Positions 1 through 11,466 of a DNA stretch of 64,000 nucleotides are shown here, one piece after another; position 1 is the stretch's first letter; every line of letters begins with the position of its first letter. The notes beneath the pieces are model-generated. The model did no database searches. It was given only the letters and a program-made list of their open reading frames with translations, and was not told the origin of the DNA. The translations under genes were made by a program, and so were the position numbers. Source of the DNA: Warburgia ugandensis (Eukaryota; Streptophyta; Magnoliopsida; Canellales; Canellaceae); NCBI GenBank assembly GCA_035236585.1, contig CP141127.1:45832001-45896000 (forward strand), read 5' to 3'.

Positions 1-395
1 AAGGCGGTGCCCCTCAATGGCGGTGCCGCCCTTTCCCTTGGGGTTTTTCTAGAGAATTCAAGATTGAGGGTTTCTGGAGGGGTCTAGAGGTTGAAGACAA
101 TAGGGGGTGCCGTTATCAAAATGGCCCCCTTCGTTTTTCGTCCTTTTTTGTTTTTCTGTTTAAATTCCAAATCTCCCCTTGATCTTTAAATGGCCGTAAC
201 TTCTTCATACAAACTCCGTTTTGGGTGATTTTTGAGGCATTGGATTCCATTTTTCGAGTAAAATCTAATGGTACTAAGTTTCCTTACAAATTCCTTTGTT
301 TACTATTTTAAATAAATTGAAACATTTAACTCAGTTCATTTCCTATAGAATGTCCAATTTTTGTTAAAAATGGCGTAAATTGCTCGGGCATTACA
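1..395 (-). mobile_element. Family A1 LTR, U3 end (minus strand, cut by window edge)
   Basis: Read on the minus strand this begins TGTAATGCCCGAGCAATTTACG at 395 and matches the start of the A1 LTR at 10811 over several hundred bases, including the shared tract about 'ggacattctataggaaatga'. It therefore holds the start (U3) of an A1 LTR whose remainder lies left of the window. It keeps the U3 palindrome at 109-125. The TATA box of this copy would lie beyond the left edge. Whether this is a solo LTR or part of an element cannot be told. Confidence 0.85.
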
Positions 396-714
396 TGCAC
401 CATCCACTCCATGACCTTCCCTCCACTTCTAAATCTTCCACACCCTCATCTTCTATCTTAGATTTCTTACATCTTCTCCTTCTCTCACCTTTCAATTACA
501 TGCATAACATTTATCTACCTTTCCCTTCCACCTTCAATCTCCATCTTTATTTTACTTTCTTTTCACTTTTGGGATTTGGGAATCTAAGGAGAAAGAAAAA
601 CATCTTGGGCCTTTCTATTGGATCCCAAGTTAATTCCAATTCCTAAATCATGGTTGAGAAACAATTTGGGTTTGTGACATGTTGAGTTAATGAGAAATGA
701 AAAGCTTGGTTATA
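396..714. other. Unclassified spacer
   Basis: Pyrimidine-rich to about 540, then AT-rich. The only long open frame (380-646, 88 codons) starts inside the A1 LTR end and has no recognisable domain. It may be the decayed downstream part of the minus-strand RT relic next to it. No gene can be supported. Confidence 0.4.
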
Positions 715-1247
715 GATTGTTGTACTTTGGGTTGAATGTAAGTGTATAGGTACCTATTTAGTCACACAACAAGAAAATTGTAAATTAGAGTTCAAGCCCA
801 AAAAGAAGACAAGGATGTGTAAAGAGCCATGTTTTGTGTAATATTCATCTTTTGACTTAACAATCAAGTCATCAACAAAAATCTCAACTTTTTTATGGAT
901 CATCTCATGTAGCAAAGTGCTAACTCTTCAATCTAAATTGCAGATGATGTAGCAAAAGACCCTACATGGTGTGACAAGGGTAACCTTATCCTCATCTTTT
1001 ATGGCCATGTGTATCTAATTATGTCATGAAAATCTATCCATTAAGGACAGAAGAGATGGTTGATTGCATTGTTGAACAACATATCAATTTATGGGAGACG
1101 GAAGCTACCTTTAAGGCTTGCTTTCTTTTAAGTCTTTGAAGTTAACATACATTCTTACTCTTTATTCTTTTTTAGGGAACCGTACTATATTAGACGTCCA
1201 CTGTGGGTATTTTGCAACTCTTATGAATTTGACTATGAGTTGTTTTG
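715..1247 (-). pseudogene. Ty3/gypsy Tat-type reverse transcriptase relic
   Basis: Minus-strand translation, with frameshifts and stops, shows the order of conserved RT blocks of Tat/Ogre-type gypsy elements: a VC..F.DLK block near 1130-1165, an MDRFS...IHMA block near 1010-1045, a TLVTP...FC block near 960-985, and HEMIHKKVEIFVDDLIVKSK near 850-905. FVDD (868-879) is the polymerase active-site motif, and the residues after it are typical of the Tat lineage. There is no intact frame, so no enzyme is made. The relic is cut at 1247 by the C-family LTR, so it is older than that insertion. Lineage is inferred from motif wording, not from a tree. Confidence 0.72.
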
Positions 1248-4200
1248 TGTAATATTCCAAAATTTTGAACCATTCATTACCATCAATAAAAAGCTACAGT
1301 TTATCCGAAATTCAGAAATTTGGAGTTTGAGAAGCTAAATAATATGAAGTGAGACTACTATAGATTTTTTTGACAAAAATGGTAGATCAATCGATATCTA
1401 CCTTGTCGATTTCCAATCTACCTAGATAACCAGATTTAGATTTTTTCACTCATGGATTTATAGTTGAAAAACTAGATTTGGGTTCCCATGATTCAGATGC
1501 CTATTATGTTAGTTAATCTCTATTGATGGAGTGGGGAAAACCCAGATTCAACCATGTTCCATAGCTGGTGCTCCATGAACAATAGATCCAACCATCCAAA
1601 AATGAGAATAGAGTGATGGTCTTTGATTAGGTATATCAATCTACAAATCCAACCATCCCTTCTTGAAGATTAGTATTCTTGAGCCAAGAATGTTGATCTA
1701 AACCATTGATGAAAGCCAATGTTGTGGATCTGAGTTGCTAGCCACCACTTTATATTTTACTTGTCAATCAAAGTTGGAAAATTAGGTTAGTGGTTCTAAC
1801 AGTTGAGATCTCCTAGCCTTGTTCACTTATTAGTGATAGAGGACTGATCTACAATTGATCATGATCACTGCATGGCTGCAAAAGATATGACCTGCCAATT
1901 CTTAATAAGATCTTAGTTCTACATTCATCTATTAATTAGAATTGTTAAAACATAGCCAAGTTTGATGATGATCTATATTTATGACCCTAGTTCTGATTTG
2001 TCATGCTAGATCTAAAATTAGCTGCCTGAATAGTGGATGTGGGATCTAGACTTTAACATAAGATTTCATTTTGATGCACTATCTAGGTTTAAAGCATGGT
2101 TTGGATTTGAATTGTGATTTGAGTATCAAAAGCTGGGGGGAAAATGATGTAAATTCATCACTTGAGGTGGGTACATCTAGGGTGTGAAGTTTTCAATGTT
2201 TTGGAAAACTTAAATTTTCATACTAAGTTCAGATATGGAATCCTGGATTCCATGAACTTCTAGCACCCTTTTTTATCATCATTTAGCTTCAATATTAATG
2301 CTATTATAGGACTTTGTTTGAACACTTACTGTGTCTATTTTAAATCATAGTTTTGGACAATAGATGATCCTATTTTCCTATCAAGTTGTACTCTTATGAT
2401 TTGTGCAAAAGCAATGCTAGGAATTGGTTTTTGAATGCTAAAATGATGTGTGTTTTAAGGAGTACTATAGTATGCTAAACTAATGTGTTGGAATGGTATG
2501 TTGATAGCATGTCGTAATGAGTTTTCAAAATTACATTTGATCATGTTTAAAACTATTTAGCATTGTTGAATTCTTGTACAATTTTTCTCTTGTTGTAAAA
2601 TGTTATTAAGCATGCTGTTAAATCATGTTTTGGCTCGGAATAATCTTGTTTCACTTTGATTTATACCTTTGAACAATGTGTATCCTGTCAGATTATAGTT
2701 GTTGTTATAACACAACTTGCAATAGCACTTTTCTATTGGTTGTCTTGATGATCTAAGCGTGGTAGACATTGTGACTCTAACTATATCTTGTTCCCTCATG
2801 AAACATGTGCAAATGCTTTGAGATAAAATTCTATCAAACCTCTAAGAAATGATGCATGATAATGTTGCTTCTGATTGACTAAAAATTCCATGACTAATTT
2901 TAACCAAATGAAATCTTGTGCATGGTCTAGGCACATTGTTTAGTGTATGTGTTGAATGGTTTAAAATGGATGGGTAAATTGACTCCTTAAAAACTAAACT
3001 AGAGTTCAAATGGTTAGCTAGATAACATGGCATGAGTGTGATAGTTTAGTGTTGATTTATGCCTATAAGTAACAAGTTATACAAGGATCTTGTATGTTGG
3101 TTCCTTAGATGATTTAGATGTCTATGGAAGGAGGGGATTTTCTAGCATGAGAATTGCCAGAAAAGAGTGATTTTATACTTTCAAAAACTTTGCATGATTT
3201 CTAATAGTAAAGTATAAGATTGTTTTGAATTCATGATGTACATAAAAGTGATGTTTAAGCTTACCAAAAGATGGGTTGAAAAACCACATCTTTACTTGAT
3301 AAACTTACTTTTGAAAGTAAATATTTTTCCTTTATTTTCAAAATACATGGAAATTAAGATTGATAGCATGCGTTGTTTTTATGACCAAGATGCATCTTTA
3401 AAAAATATGAATTTTAGCAACTCGAAGATACTTGCTAAATATGGTTTTAAGAATCTCTAAAATGTGATTCTTTTCTAAATATGTTTTTGAAAATTTTTGA
3501 TGTGGTTATAATTTTTTAGAAATTAATTACTTGAAAACCATATAATTGATGAGATTTTGAGATGAGATATTAGGTATGATGACACACTCAGGCCTTGACC
3601 ACCAAAAGGGTGGAATGGTACTCAACTTCAGACGTTGACCATTTCTCAATGGTGGGAGAGATTATTATAGGTGACTCGAGGCACCCTTTTGAGCCATGTT
3701 GTAGGCCTGGTGAGAAAGCGGTTGGAGTCCCCAGTGGTATCAAAAGCACACAAATCAATAATCTAGTCATGCATATAGTGTTCCCATTATATTTCTATTT
3801 TGACTCTTGGAAAGTTAGATGACACTTGAATTTGATATGAATCAAAGCTTTATGTAAGATGAACTTGGGATGGTCGTTCGAGTAGTACATATGACCAATT
3901 GACAAAGTACTTGCCAAAGTGCCAAGAGATAGAAGATATTTTCTTGGTTGGGTGCTAATGTCATGGTTTTACTAAGTGATTACTTTAAGATTTTGATAAT
4001 CTTAACTTACATGAATTATGAATATGTTTGTTTATATGATTCGATGAGATATGATTACTTGTAAAAGCTTGTAAATGCAAAGTATGGAACGACTAAAGTA
4101 AGATAGCTACAAGATTTCATTGCATTCATAAAGACTAGGAATGAGTTGTAAAAGACTTAGAGAAAGAAATTTGAAGAAGAAATGTTAATCATAAGGCTAT

Positions 4201-4519
4201 TTAAGAATTATCTTCCTTGTAGTACCTTGTAGAATATGAATGTAATTATATCCATTTGGCTGTTACATTGTAATTCAGCTATGGTTGACAATCCTTGTGC
4301 ATACTTTTAAGAAATGGATGAATTTTGATGAAACTCAAATGTTAATTTTGGAATTTTCAATGTACATATTAAGGTTGGTTAACACTTAGGCTTTTAGAAA
4401 TCAATTTCAATAAAGAGTTTTTCCTGCATCTTATGTTTTACATATAAATTCTCAAATTGGAGTTTTGTCTTTCAAAAATAATTTAAGAAAATCATGTTTA
4501 TAAAACATGGCTCACCACA
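1248..4519 (+). mobile_element. Family C LTR (5' LTR of a gypsy-like element)
   Basis: Begins TGTAATATTCC, ends CACCACA, and is directly followed by a plant initiator-Met primer site, which defines it as a 5' LTR of about 3.3 kb. The first 80 or so bases resemble the C-like LTR start at 37119. Near 3590-3760 it has a GC-rich module (repeated CACTGAG/GGTGG-type words, TAGGCCTGGTGAG) resembling in composition and position the module of the A, B and D LTRs. No TATA box stood out. Open frames inside (for example 3595-3822) are incidental. Confidence 0.75.
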
Positions 4520-4521
4520 AT

Positions 4522-4533
4522 TGGTATCAGAGC
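4522..4533 (+). other. Primer binding site, tRNA-iMet type (C element)
   Basis: TGGTATCAGAGC two bases after the LTR end. It is complementary to the 3' end of plant initiator-Met tRNA, the usual minus-strand primer of many plant LTR retrotransposons. Confidence 0.92.
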
Positions 4534-4795
4534 TAAGATTTGTGTCACCCACAACCTATTACATGGTGGAAAGTCATGAATGGTCGGCAATATAAGAAAG
4601 AATTTTGGATCTTGTGTGAGTAAGAGAGAAAATACTCACATGAGATTGATATGGTTCCTACAGTAAAAAACTAGAGTAAATTATTATACAAATTAATATT
4701 CCTAATTAATAGGAGATTTGTTGACATAGCAACCTCCTGAGAGTCTAGCTCTACTTGGATAAAGTACATAGAACTCCATAAGACATGCTACAATT
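4534..4795 (+). mobile_element. Truncated internal stub of the C element
   Basis: About 260 bases of leader follow the primer site, then similarity to family A1 begins abruptly near 4795. No gag is reached. The rest of this element's interior may be the gypsy pol relics at 28881-29874 and 35583-37118, which lie on the same strand and end in a C-like LTR start; that link is inference. Confidence 0.6.
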
Positions 4796-5002
4796 CTTAT
4801 AAAGAAGTTACGGCCGTTTAAAGATTAGGGGCATTTTTGTAATTTAAACTAAAAACGAAAAAGACAGAAAACAAAGGAGGCCGTTTTGATAACGGCACCC
4901 CGTCTTCTTCTTCCTCTACATTTCTCTAGAAACCCTAGTTTCCAGAGGATTCTGGGACCGCCAATGGCGGCACCGCCATTGGTAGCACCGCCATAGCAAG
5001 GC

Positions 5003-5010
5003 TATAAAAA
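5003..5010 (+). promoter_or_regulatory. TATA box, A1 5' LTR
   Basis: TATAAAAA within GGCTATAAAAAGCC. It sits where the partner LTR has a decayed CAATAAAAA (11178). Predicted U3/R boundary about 30 bases downstream. Confidence 0.7.
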
Positions 5011-5339
5011 GCCCTATCTCCCCCCTCTTTGAAACACAATTTTTCTGGCCATTTGGGGCTGGGGTTTCCGGCAAAAATTGAAAACCCGTCTCCAGCTTCC
5101 CTGCGTTTTCCGGCAACGGCCAGGTCCTTTAGGCTAGCCATTTCCCTTCTTTCTCTTCACCATTTCCTCCCTGGCATCACCCAAAAACTGGGTTTTTCCC
5201 TTCGTCGAGTTTTCCAGTGGCATGGAGTTTCAGAACTAGAACGGGGGTCTACCACAGGCGATAGGTGCTCCCTCGGCTACCCAAGTAAGCCGTCTTTCCC
5301 TCTCTCTCTGGTTCTTCCTCCTTCTAGGCTAGATCCGTG

Positions 5340-5720
5340 CTGGATCTAGAGTTTCCAACCGGAAAACACGCCAAGGAAGCCGGCTCTATGCGAACAAGGC
5401 GTCCCAGGGATGCCATGCTTCACGTGCGCCTGGGACGGGTTCCAGGCATACGACAGTGCATACACTGTCCCTGGTGTGGCCTTCGGGTATGCACGCAAAG
5501 TGGGGCATGGGTCCTAGCTCGACCAGGATGCACGGGGTGCCCTAGGAGCTAAGACACGCCATGCTGTGCCAAAGACGCATCTGCGCAATGCCATCCAGTA
5601 CGAGCATCATACCGCATCACTTGGGCATGCATGTGTGTGTGCAAAAGTAGTCCCTGGAACAGCCTTTGGGCACTCACACACGTGAGGCGGTCGCGGTTCG
5701 ACCGGGATGCACGAGCGTCC
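5340..5720 (+). repeat. GC-rich island in A1 LTR with internal partial duplication
   Basis: A CpG-keeping stretch in an AT-rich LTR. Two related units recur, around 5521-5570 (CGACCAGGATGCACGG) and 5698-5740 (CGACCGGGATGCACGAG), each followed by a GGGACACGC-like word. The second can fold as GGATGC / loop ACGA / GCGTCC (5705-5720). Confidence 0.6.
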
Positions 5721-6212
5721 TACGAACTGGGACACGCAGACCTAATGAGACTATAAAGTTAGGATCAGAGGACAATTTACGGAGTTAACCATTGAATAGT
5801 AGATCCACATCATAGGATCTAGCCTGACAATGAATTAGGCAAGGACCCATGGACCCTATAAGGCAAATCTAGTGATCTAATTTCTAAATAGATTGAAATT
5901 GATAAGGACTCCTTGTATCCATTCATATCCAGGAGTTTATAAATGAGACCCAGGGTCAAGTTGAGTGATGAAGGATGCGACTCCAAGAGACTTCGAGGTA
6001 GGTGCTCTATCGCTACTAGACTTTTAAAAAGAGCCATGATTGTTTTGAGAATGCATGTTTTAAGTATAAGTATATGACTTGTTTAGCATGACTTAATTTT
6101 ATAAATGAATTCAGCATGCATATGACAAATACATTATGCATAGACATGTTTTGCAAACGATTGCATAAATTGCATGATTTGTGAGTATTTAGTTTTGAAA
6201 AATTGCATGTCC

Positions 6213-6602
6213 TTGAGGGTTACCAAAAGACACTGGAGTGCCCAAAAGACACTGGGTAGGCAGTTGTGAGGGCCAAGCAGTTGTGAGGGACCCAAAGAGG
6301 ACAGGTTTTGAAAAAGAGGTTTTTGCTTGATTGATCATATATGATTTGGGCTAGTAAGCTCGTGGGTGCTATCCTGAGAGGTCTGGGGTGGCCTCCCAGC
6401 CTCTACCACTATTAGGTGGAAAGGGTACCAAGCCAAAAAGGCATGTCCCTGCTTCAACTGCATGTGGTACAGGGGGCTACCATTGGTGTCACGACACTGG
6501 GTCGAAGTGTCATATGTCCCATGGAGGCTATGACCCTGTGTCCCTAGGTACCCAGGGACCACACGGCGGTGAGGTCGTGGGCATAGTGGGCCCTATGTTT
6601 TG
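6213..6602 (+). repeat. Conserved GC-rich module of A/D-type LTRs
   Basis: Runs from GAGGGTTACCAAAAGACACT to GCCCTATGTTTT. It recurs with little change at 12345-12720, 22850-23215, 32410-32795 and 51215-51590, and in diverged form on the minus strand in the D LTR (33500-33660 plus 30630-30824). It contains no conserved start codon or frame; the open frames crossing it differ between copies and strands. It looks like a non-coding element feature. Confidence 0.7.
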
Positions 6603-6887
6603 AGGATTTACTTGCATTGCATATGGCATGACATGAGGTTGGTCGACCATACCATATATCCATGAGTTGGATTCAGTTGGGCATCTTATGCATATCATTA
6701 TGTTTATGATATATATATGATACTTTCGACTTGGATTAGGCGATTCTTTAAGTCGTCAGTATTCCAATTCGACAATGGTTTTTAATATCGATATTGAACA
6801 TGAGTGTTCAAACATGCACATGTTTTAAAGAGCATATGATTTTAAACATAGCATGCATTGAAAAACTAGTAGTGATAGACTCCTACT

Positions 6888-6927
6888 GAGTATAGTGTAT
6901 ACTCACTCAATCCTTAACATTTTTTAG
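6888..6927 (+). promoter_or_regulatory. Inverted repeat plus 3' splice-site-like motif (A1 5' LTR)
   Basis: GAGTATA/GTG/TATACTC inverted repeat, then CAATCCTTAACATTTTTTAG. The CTTAAC word resembles a branch point and the T-run plus AG resembles an acceptor. Here the AG reads TTAG where other copies have TTTTTCAG. Confidence 0.4.
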
Positions 6928-7313
6928 ACACAAGTAAGCACTTAAGGACAGGATACGCACGTGACAGAAGACGCCTCAGGAAATGTTAGTGTTACGAGCA
7001 AGTAAATCAAAAGGAGACAATTATACAAGTAAACACTCTACCCTTTGGGCATGTATTTATTTACAGTTGGGCTGTGAGTTGTGACTGGATAGACCTAGGA
7101 AAAACATTTATGATTTCTGAAGTTTTTTCAAAAACTACTTTGGTTGTTGTGAAAACAAATGACACTCGAGGTTTTCAAAAATGAGTTTAAAACTAAAGAT
7201 TTTCTGGTGCATTGCATGGTTTTTATAAAATGGTTTTCAAATAGGTATGCATCCTGCCTTAGGAATTAGATATTGCATTTAAAAATGCATGGGAAAACCC
7301 AGGTCGTCACAGT

Positions 7314-7325
7314 TGGTATCAGAGC
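7314..7325 (+). other. Primer binding site, tRNA-iMet type (A1 element)
   Basis: TGGTATCAGAGC beginning three bases after the LTR ending GTCGTCACA. Confidence 0.93.
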
Positions 7326-10300
7326 CCAGGTTTTATCCTTTCACAACCAGTCTAGCATGTCCAAGGGTCCTAGACAATAGAGAAAATCAAGAAGAAGTAG
7401 TATAAATAGAAGTATTAGAGATGACTACTTCTATTTGAGGATTACAATATTAATGCTCAAGGCATTTCACCATAAACCAATAGGTGAAAAAGGAGATGGG
7501 TCTAACAAATACTTAGATATTGGATGACTTAAATTTTATCAATAAGGATTGTTGTGCAGTGGTACAAATATGAAAACTCATATATGGATCATATTATGAT
7601 GAGAATAATGAAGGAAGATGTTGGTGAACGTGTTAGTAGATAATTCTAACCTGTAATAGATCAATCTCACCAAAGATAAGAACATCGAAGAACCAATATG
7701 GCTATCTTACCATCATAAAGAATATCAGAATATGAGTACACTATCACAAGGATATGATATGAGTATGATAGGGGATGTAAAAGATAGACTTCGAGAAGAA
7801 TTTTGATGATAATCTAAGAGGGATGAGAATGCAAGATGATATTAGGAGATGATTGTGGCTCCTACTAGGTCACAAAGGTATGGATCTTGAAGGACTTAGC
7901 TCAATTTTGGATACCTTAATTGGAGTCTTAGGAAGAGTGAAGTGCTATCGACTAATAACTACCTGAGTATTATGGAGCAAATCAGAAGATGTATACAAGT
8001 GACATATTATGTGATTAAGAGAAACATAACACGAATATGATAGGGAAATGAATTCGACCGAGTTATCAAAAGATTTTGACGATAATATTAGGGATGATAA
8101 ATTTGTGAATGATAGATTGGTCCTAACATGAACTTATAAGAGAAGTATAGCATGACCAAAAGATCAATGACATTATTAAGAGATTGTATGAATTTTCTTG
8201 AGGCTATAGGCAATTAAGGATTTTGATGATATTAGAAAACTTCAACATTTCTTGGAGGTATTAAATTTCTCCTGTCTGACAAGAAGATCGAGTATATGCA
8301 ACAAAGCACATGAAGACATTGATCTAGGAAGACAAAAATGAGGATTTTGAAGAAAAGAGAGAAAGAGATAGAGATGTAACTATAAGTATTCGATAAATAT
8401 TGAATATTCAAAAGAAGAAGATCATGACTTTATGGAGATACATACAAATTTTTCATCTTGAATCCGATGGGAAGGTCAAACCAATCAAATTTGAAGGAAT
8501 AATACTAGTTGAGTTGGTGATTTTATTGTAAAAGAGTATAAAAGAGAGAAAGCATATGGGATTTAAGACTTTGAGTAGAGCATTGAATGAAAGGACATTA
8601 TGATGCACGAAAATTTCCGAAGAGGAATGGTGACCAACTAGAAATTAAATTCTACAAATGGTTTGATGCCTATATCAATTATTGCAATTAGAATCTTATC
8701 GGATCCATTAGCTTATGAGGAACACCAATGGATATAGTCCATAAAAAGGAAAATTTGGTGATATCCTACCTTGCCACTACATGAGTAAATAAAGTATATT
8801 GAAAAAGGAATTAAGCTGGGACAGTAACTTGTCTATTTGTCTTTCTTCAACAAGTAGGGTACCATCAAGGATCAAATGGAGGTCTTGCTATAATAGATTG
8901 GAAGAGCAAATATCTTAAGACCATTATTTAGTCATTACCTTTATAGTACTGTTGACTAAAATAAGGGTATCCCACCATATTTAACGAAATATGTTAATAT
9001 CTATTGGACAGTAGTTGAAGTTATAAACTCAGAGGAATACTCTATGAGGTTAGTTGATTAGGCCACATCATGGAGGAGCTACGAGTACAATGAATACAGT
9101 AACAACTGAGACAGAAGCAAAAATAAGGAGCGATCTCCACCAATGAGACAGATTTTTCCAAACTTGAATAGATAGCATGACAAACCATAGAAATCACTGT
9201 GGGTCTAAAAAGATGCTGCTAACTTGGATTGAAAAGAAAGCCAAATAAGCACTGATCGCTTTAGAGAGACCGTTGAGCTTGTAACCTATACATCTGGACA
9301 GAAATCAATAGGTAATTGAATAAATTCTCTTTCTATATGTCTACGAAAATGTTCCATGCTTACCTGAGTGTTTTTCAAGTTTGATAAATTAACAGCTTCA
9401 GCATAACTTGATGTAATAGCTATCAAACGAGAACTACTATTATAAGCTAAGTATGAGGAGGCACTTGAAAGATAAAATTAGAGGAATTGAGAAAACCACT
9501 ACTTATGATGATGATACCCCCTGACAATTAAGACAGAATGGTTGACGGTAAAGCATTAATAAAAGATTGAACAACATATTGATATAGGGAATGGAAGTAG
9601 AAAAGTTGAGGTGGCCAGCACAATATAAGGTGAGATTTGATGTTACATTGCCTTTAGAAAAAAAGTTAGTTGCTATGTGCATATACGAAGTACAAAAAAC
9701 AAATTGAAGGAATTTCCTAAGGACTAGCCTTACTAGATCAAGTATAGAACTTTTGGTCTAAATGGTTACGAAGAAAACCATCAAGCAAAGAAAGGATAAA
9801 GAAGATAATGACAAAGGATTCAACCATGACATAGTAAGGGTACTCAGTTATGAATAAGAGACTTTTTGCATAAATGGGAACATTGTTGGAAATCCTAATG
9901 ACAAATTGATGAGAATAGTGAAATAGGCCTCTAGACGAGAACATTTGACCATGATGATGAATTAACCATAAAATATTTGACATGAGTGTGCATAAACTCT
10001 TCAAGGAGAAAAGCATTTGATGACTTCAACTTCTATGAAACTTGACATACAGTTCAGATATCCTAATCGTAATATGAGATCGTATTAGTGATGAAGGATG
10101 TTATTTTGAATATAATCTTGATTGAGGACCCCAGTTACAGTAGAAGAGCGACGGATAGTTGAAATTCGAAGTTAATCAAGGATTTGGCTTTTATCATTGA
10201 TATAATCGGATGACACATGGTACCATATTAGGTGTTGAGGTATCTTGAGGAAAAACATGAAGCAAAGAAATTAAGATAAAAGTTAAACACAATAAAAAGA

Positions 10301-10793
10301 ATGTCACTTTTTAAGAGTCTTACTAATGGCATGCATATCACTAGAAGGAAGACAAGAGGAAAAAGGGATTATCCTATGCTATTCAAAATGAAATAGGAGG
10401 AATAAGAGCATATGATCTCAAATAAGTATGAAGTAATTTATATACGAGTATGAGAGTATGGTCATCTGAGGAAACTATCCTATACATGATCAGAGGAATA
10501 TGAGCATCTACGGATGGGTAAGACAGATAGAAACCAGTAATGATAAACTGGCAGGCATGGGACTATGTATTAGAGTACGCAGTGAAAGTGACCCATATAT
10601 ACTTTAAGAAAACGGATAAGATATATTGACACGATATATATGTGTAAGGCCTTGTAGAAGGAACAATAAAAATGATAAATTGAGGTTGAGCTTAGATTTG
10701 ATTCCTAAGGGGAGAATGCATTCACCAAAAAATTTATCTAAGAGACAAAATACCTTGAAGATGATAATTTATGGAATTTCAAGGACGATATTC
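7326..10793 (+). mobile_element. Non-coding internal region of the A1 element (LARD-like)
   Basis: About 3.5 kb between primer site and polypurine tract. No open frame of note, no gag, zinc knuckle, protease, RT or integrase motif could be recognised on either strand, and the composition is uniformly A/G-rich with short TGA/TAG-dotted frames. Two long LTRs around a non-coding interior is the structure called LARD (large retrotransposon derivative). The last bases (ATTTCAAGGACGATATTC) resemble the conserved end of gypsy pol just before the polypurine tract, so a gypsy ancestor is likely. A very decayed coding region cannot be excluded by eye. Confidence 0.7.
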
Positions 10794-10810
10794 TTTTAAG
10801 GGGGTAATAA
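10794..10810 (+). other. Polypurine tract of the A1 element
   Basis: TTTTAAGGGGGTAATAA immediately before the 3' LTR start at 10811. It primes plus-strand synthesis in LTR elements. Confidence 0.8.
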
Positions 10811-11460
10811 TGTAATGCCCCTAGCAATTTACGCTATTGAATCGGACATTCTATAGGAAATGAACTGTGTTAAATATTTTACTTTATTTAAAATAGTAAA
10901 TGAAGGAATTTGTAAGGAAACTTGGTACCATTAGATTCTACTCGAAAAATGGAATCCAACGCCTCAAAGAACGCCGAAAATGGAGTTCGTATAAAGACGT
11001 TACGATAGTTTAAAGATTAAGGGCATTTCTGTAATTTAAACAAAAAACAAAAAAGACAAAAAACGCAGGGGCCATTTTGATAATGGCACCCAGTCTTCTT
11101 CTTCCTCTAGATTTCTCCAGAAACCTTAGTTTCCAGAGGATTCTACCACCACCATTGGCAGCACCGCCATACCAAGGCAATAAAAAGCCCTATCTCCCCC
11201 CTCTTCGAAACACGATTTTTCTAGCCATTTGGGGCTGAGGTTTTCGGCAAAAATTGAAAACCCGTCTCGAGCGTCCCTGCATTTTCTGGCAACGGTCAGG
11301 TCCTTTAAGCCAGCCATTTCCCTTCTTTCTCTTCCCCATTTCTTCCCTGGCATCACCCAAAAACTGGGTTTTTCCCTTCGTCGAGTTTTTCAGTGGCATG
11401 GAGTTTCAGAACCAGAACGGGGGTCTACCACAGGCGATAGGCGCTCCCTAGGCTACCCAG

Positions 11461-11466
11461 GTAAGC
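11461..11466 (+). promoter_or_regulatory. Consensus 5' splice-site motif (A1 3' LTR)
   Basis: CCCAG|GTAAGC followed by a CT-rich run. The same place in the 5' LTR reads CCAA|GTAAGC. It lies about 280 bases after the TATA position. Function is predicted only. Confidence 0.45.

Larger units (their letters stand above)
4796..7311 (+). mobile_element. Family A1 5' LTR, truncated at its start
   Basis: Aligns by eye along its length with the complete A1 LTR at 10811-13433 but lacks about the first 180 bases. It ends GGTCGTCACA just before a primer site. Internal landmarks: U3 palindrome 4880-4896, TATA box 5003-5010, donor-like CCAA|GTAAGC at 5285, GC-rich island about 5340-5720, conserved GC-rich module 6213-6602, inverted repeat 6888-6904 and acceptor-like AG at 6926-6927. 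Relative to its partner it carries an extra copy of a short GCAGTTGTGAG unit near 6260-6290. Confidence 0.9.

Noticed and set aside
5029..5349. Plus-strand frame of 106 codons after the A1 TATA box (also 11229-11525)
   Set aside because: The two LTR copies use different starts and it crosses the donor-like site. No domain. It could be a leader upstream ORF, but this cannot be supported.
7314..7325. Possible tRNA genes at the TGGTATCAGAGC sites
   Set aside because: Only the 12-base primer complement is present; there is no cloverleaf around it.
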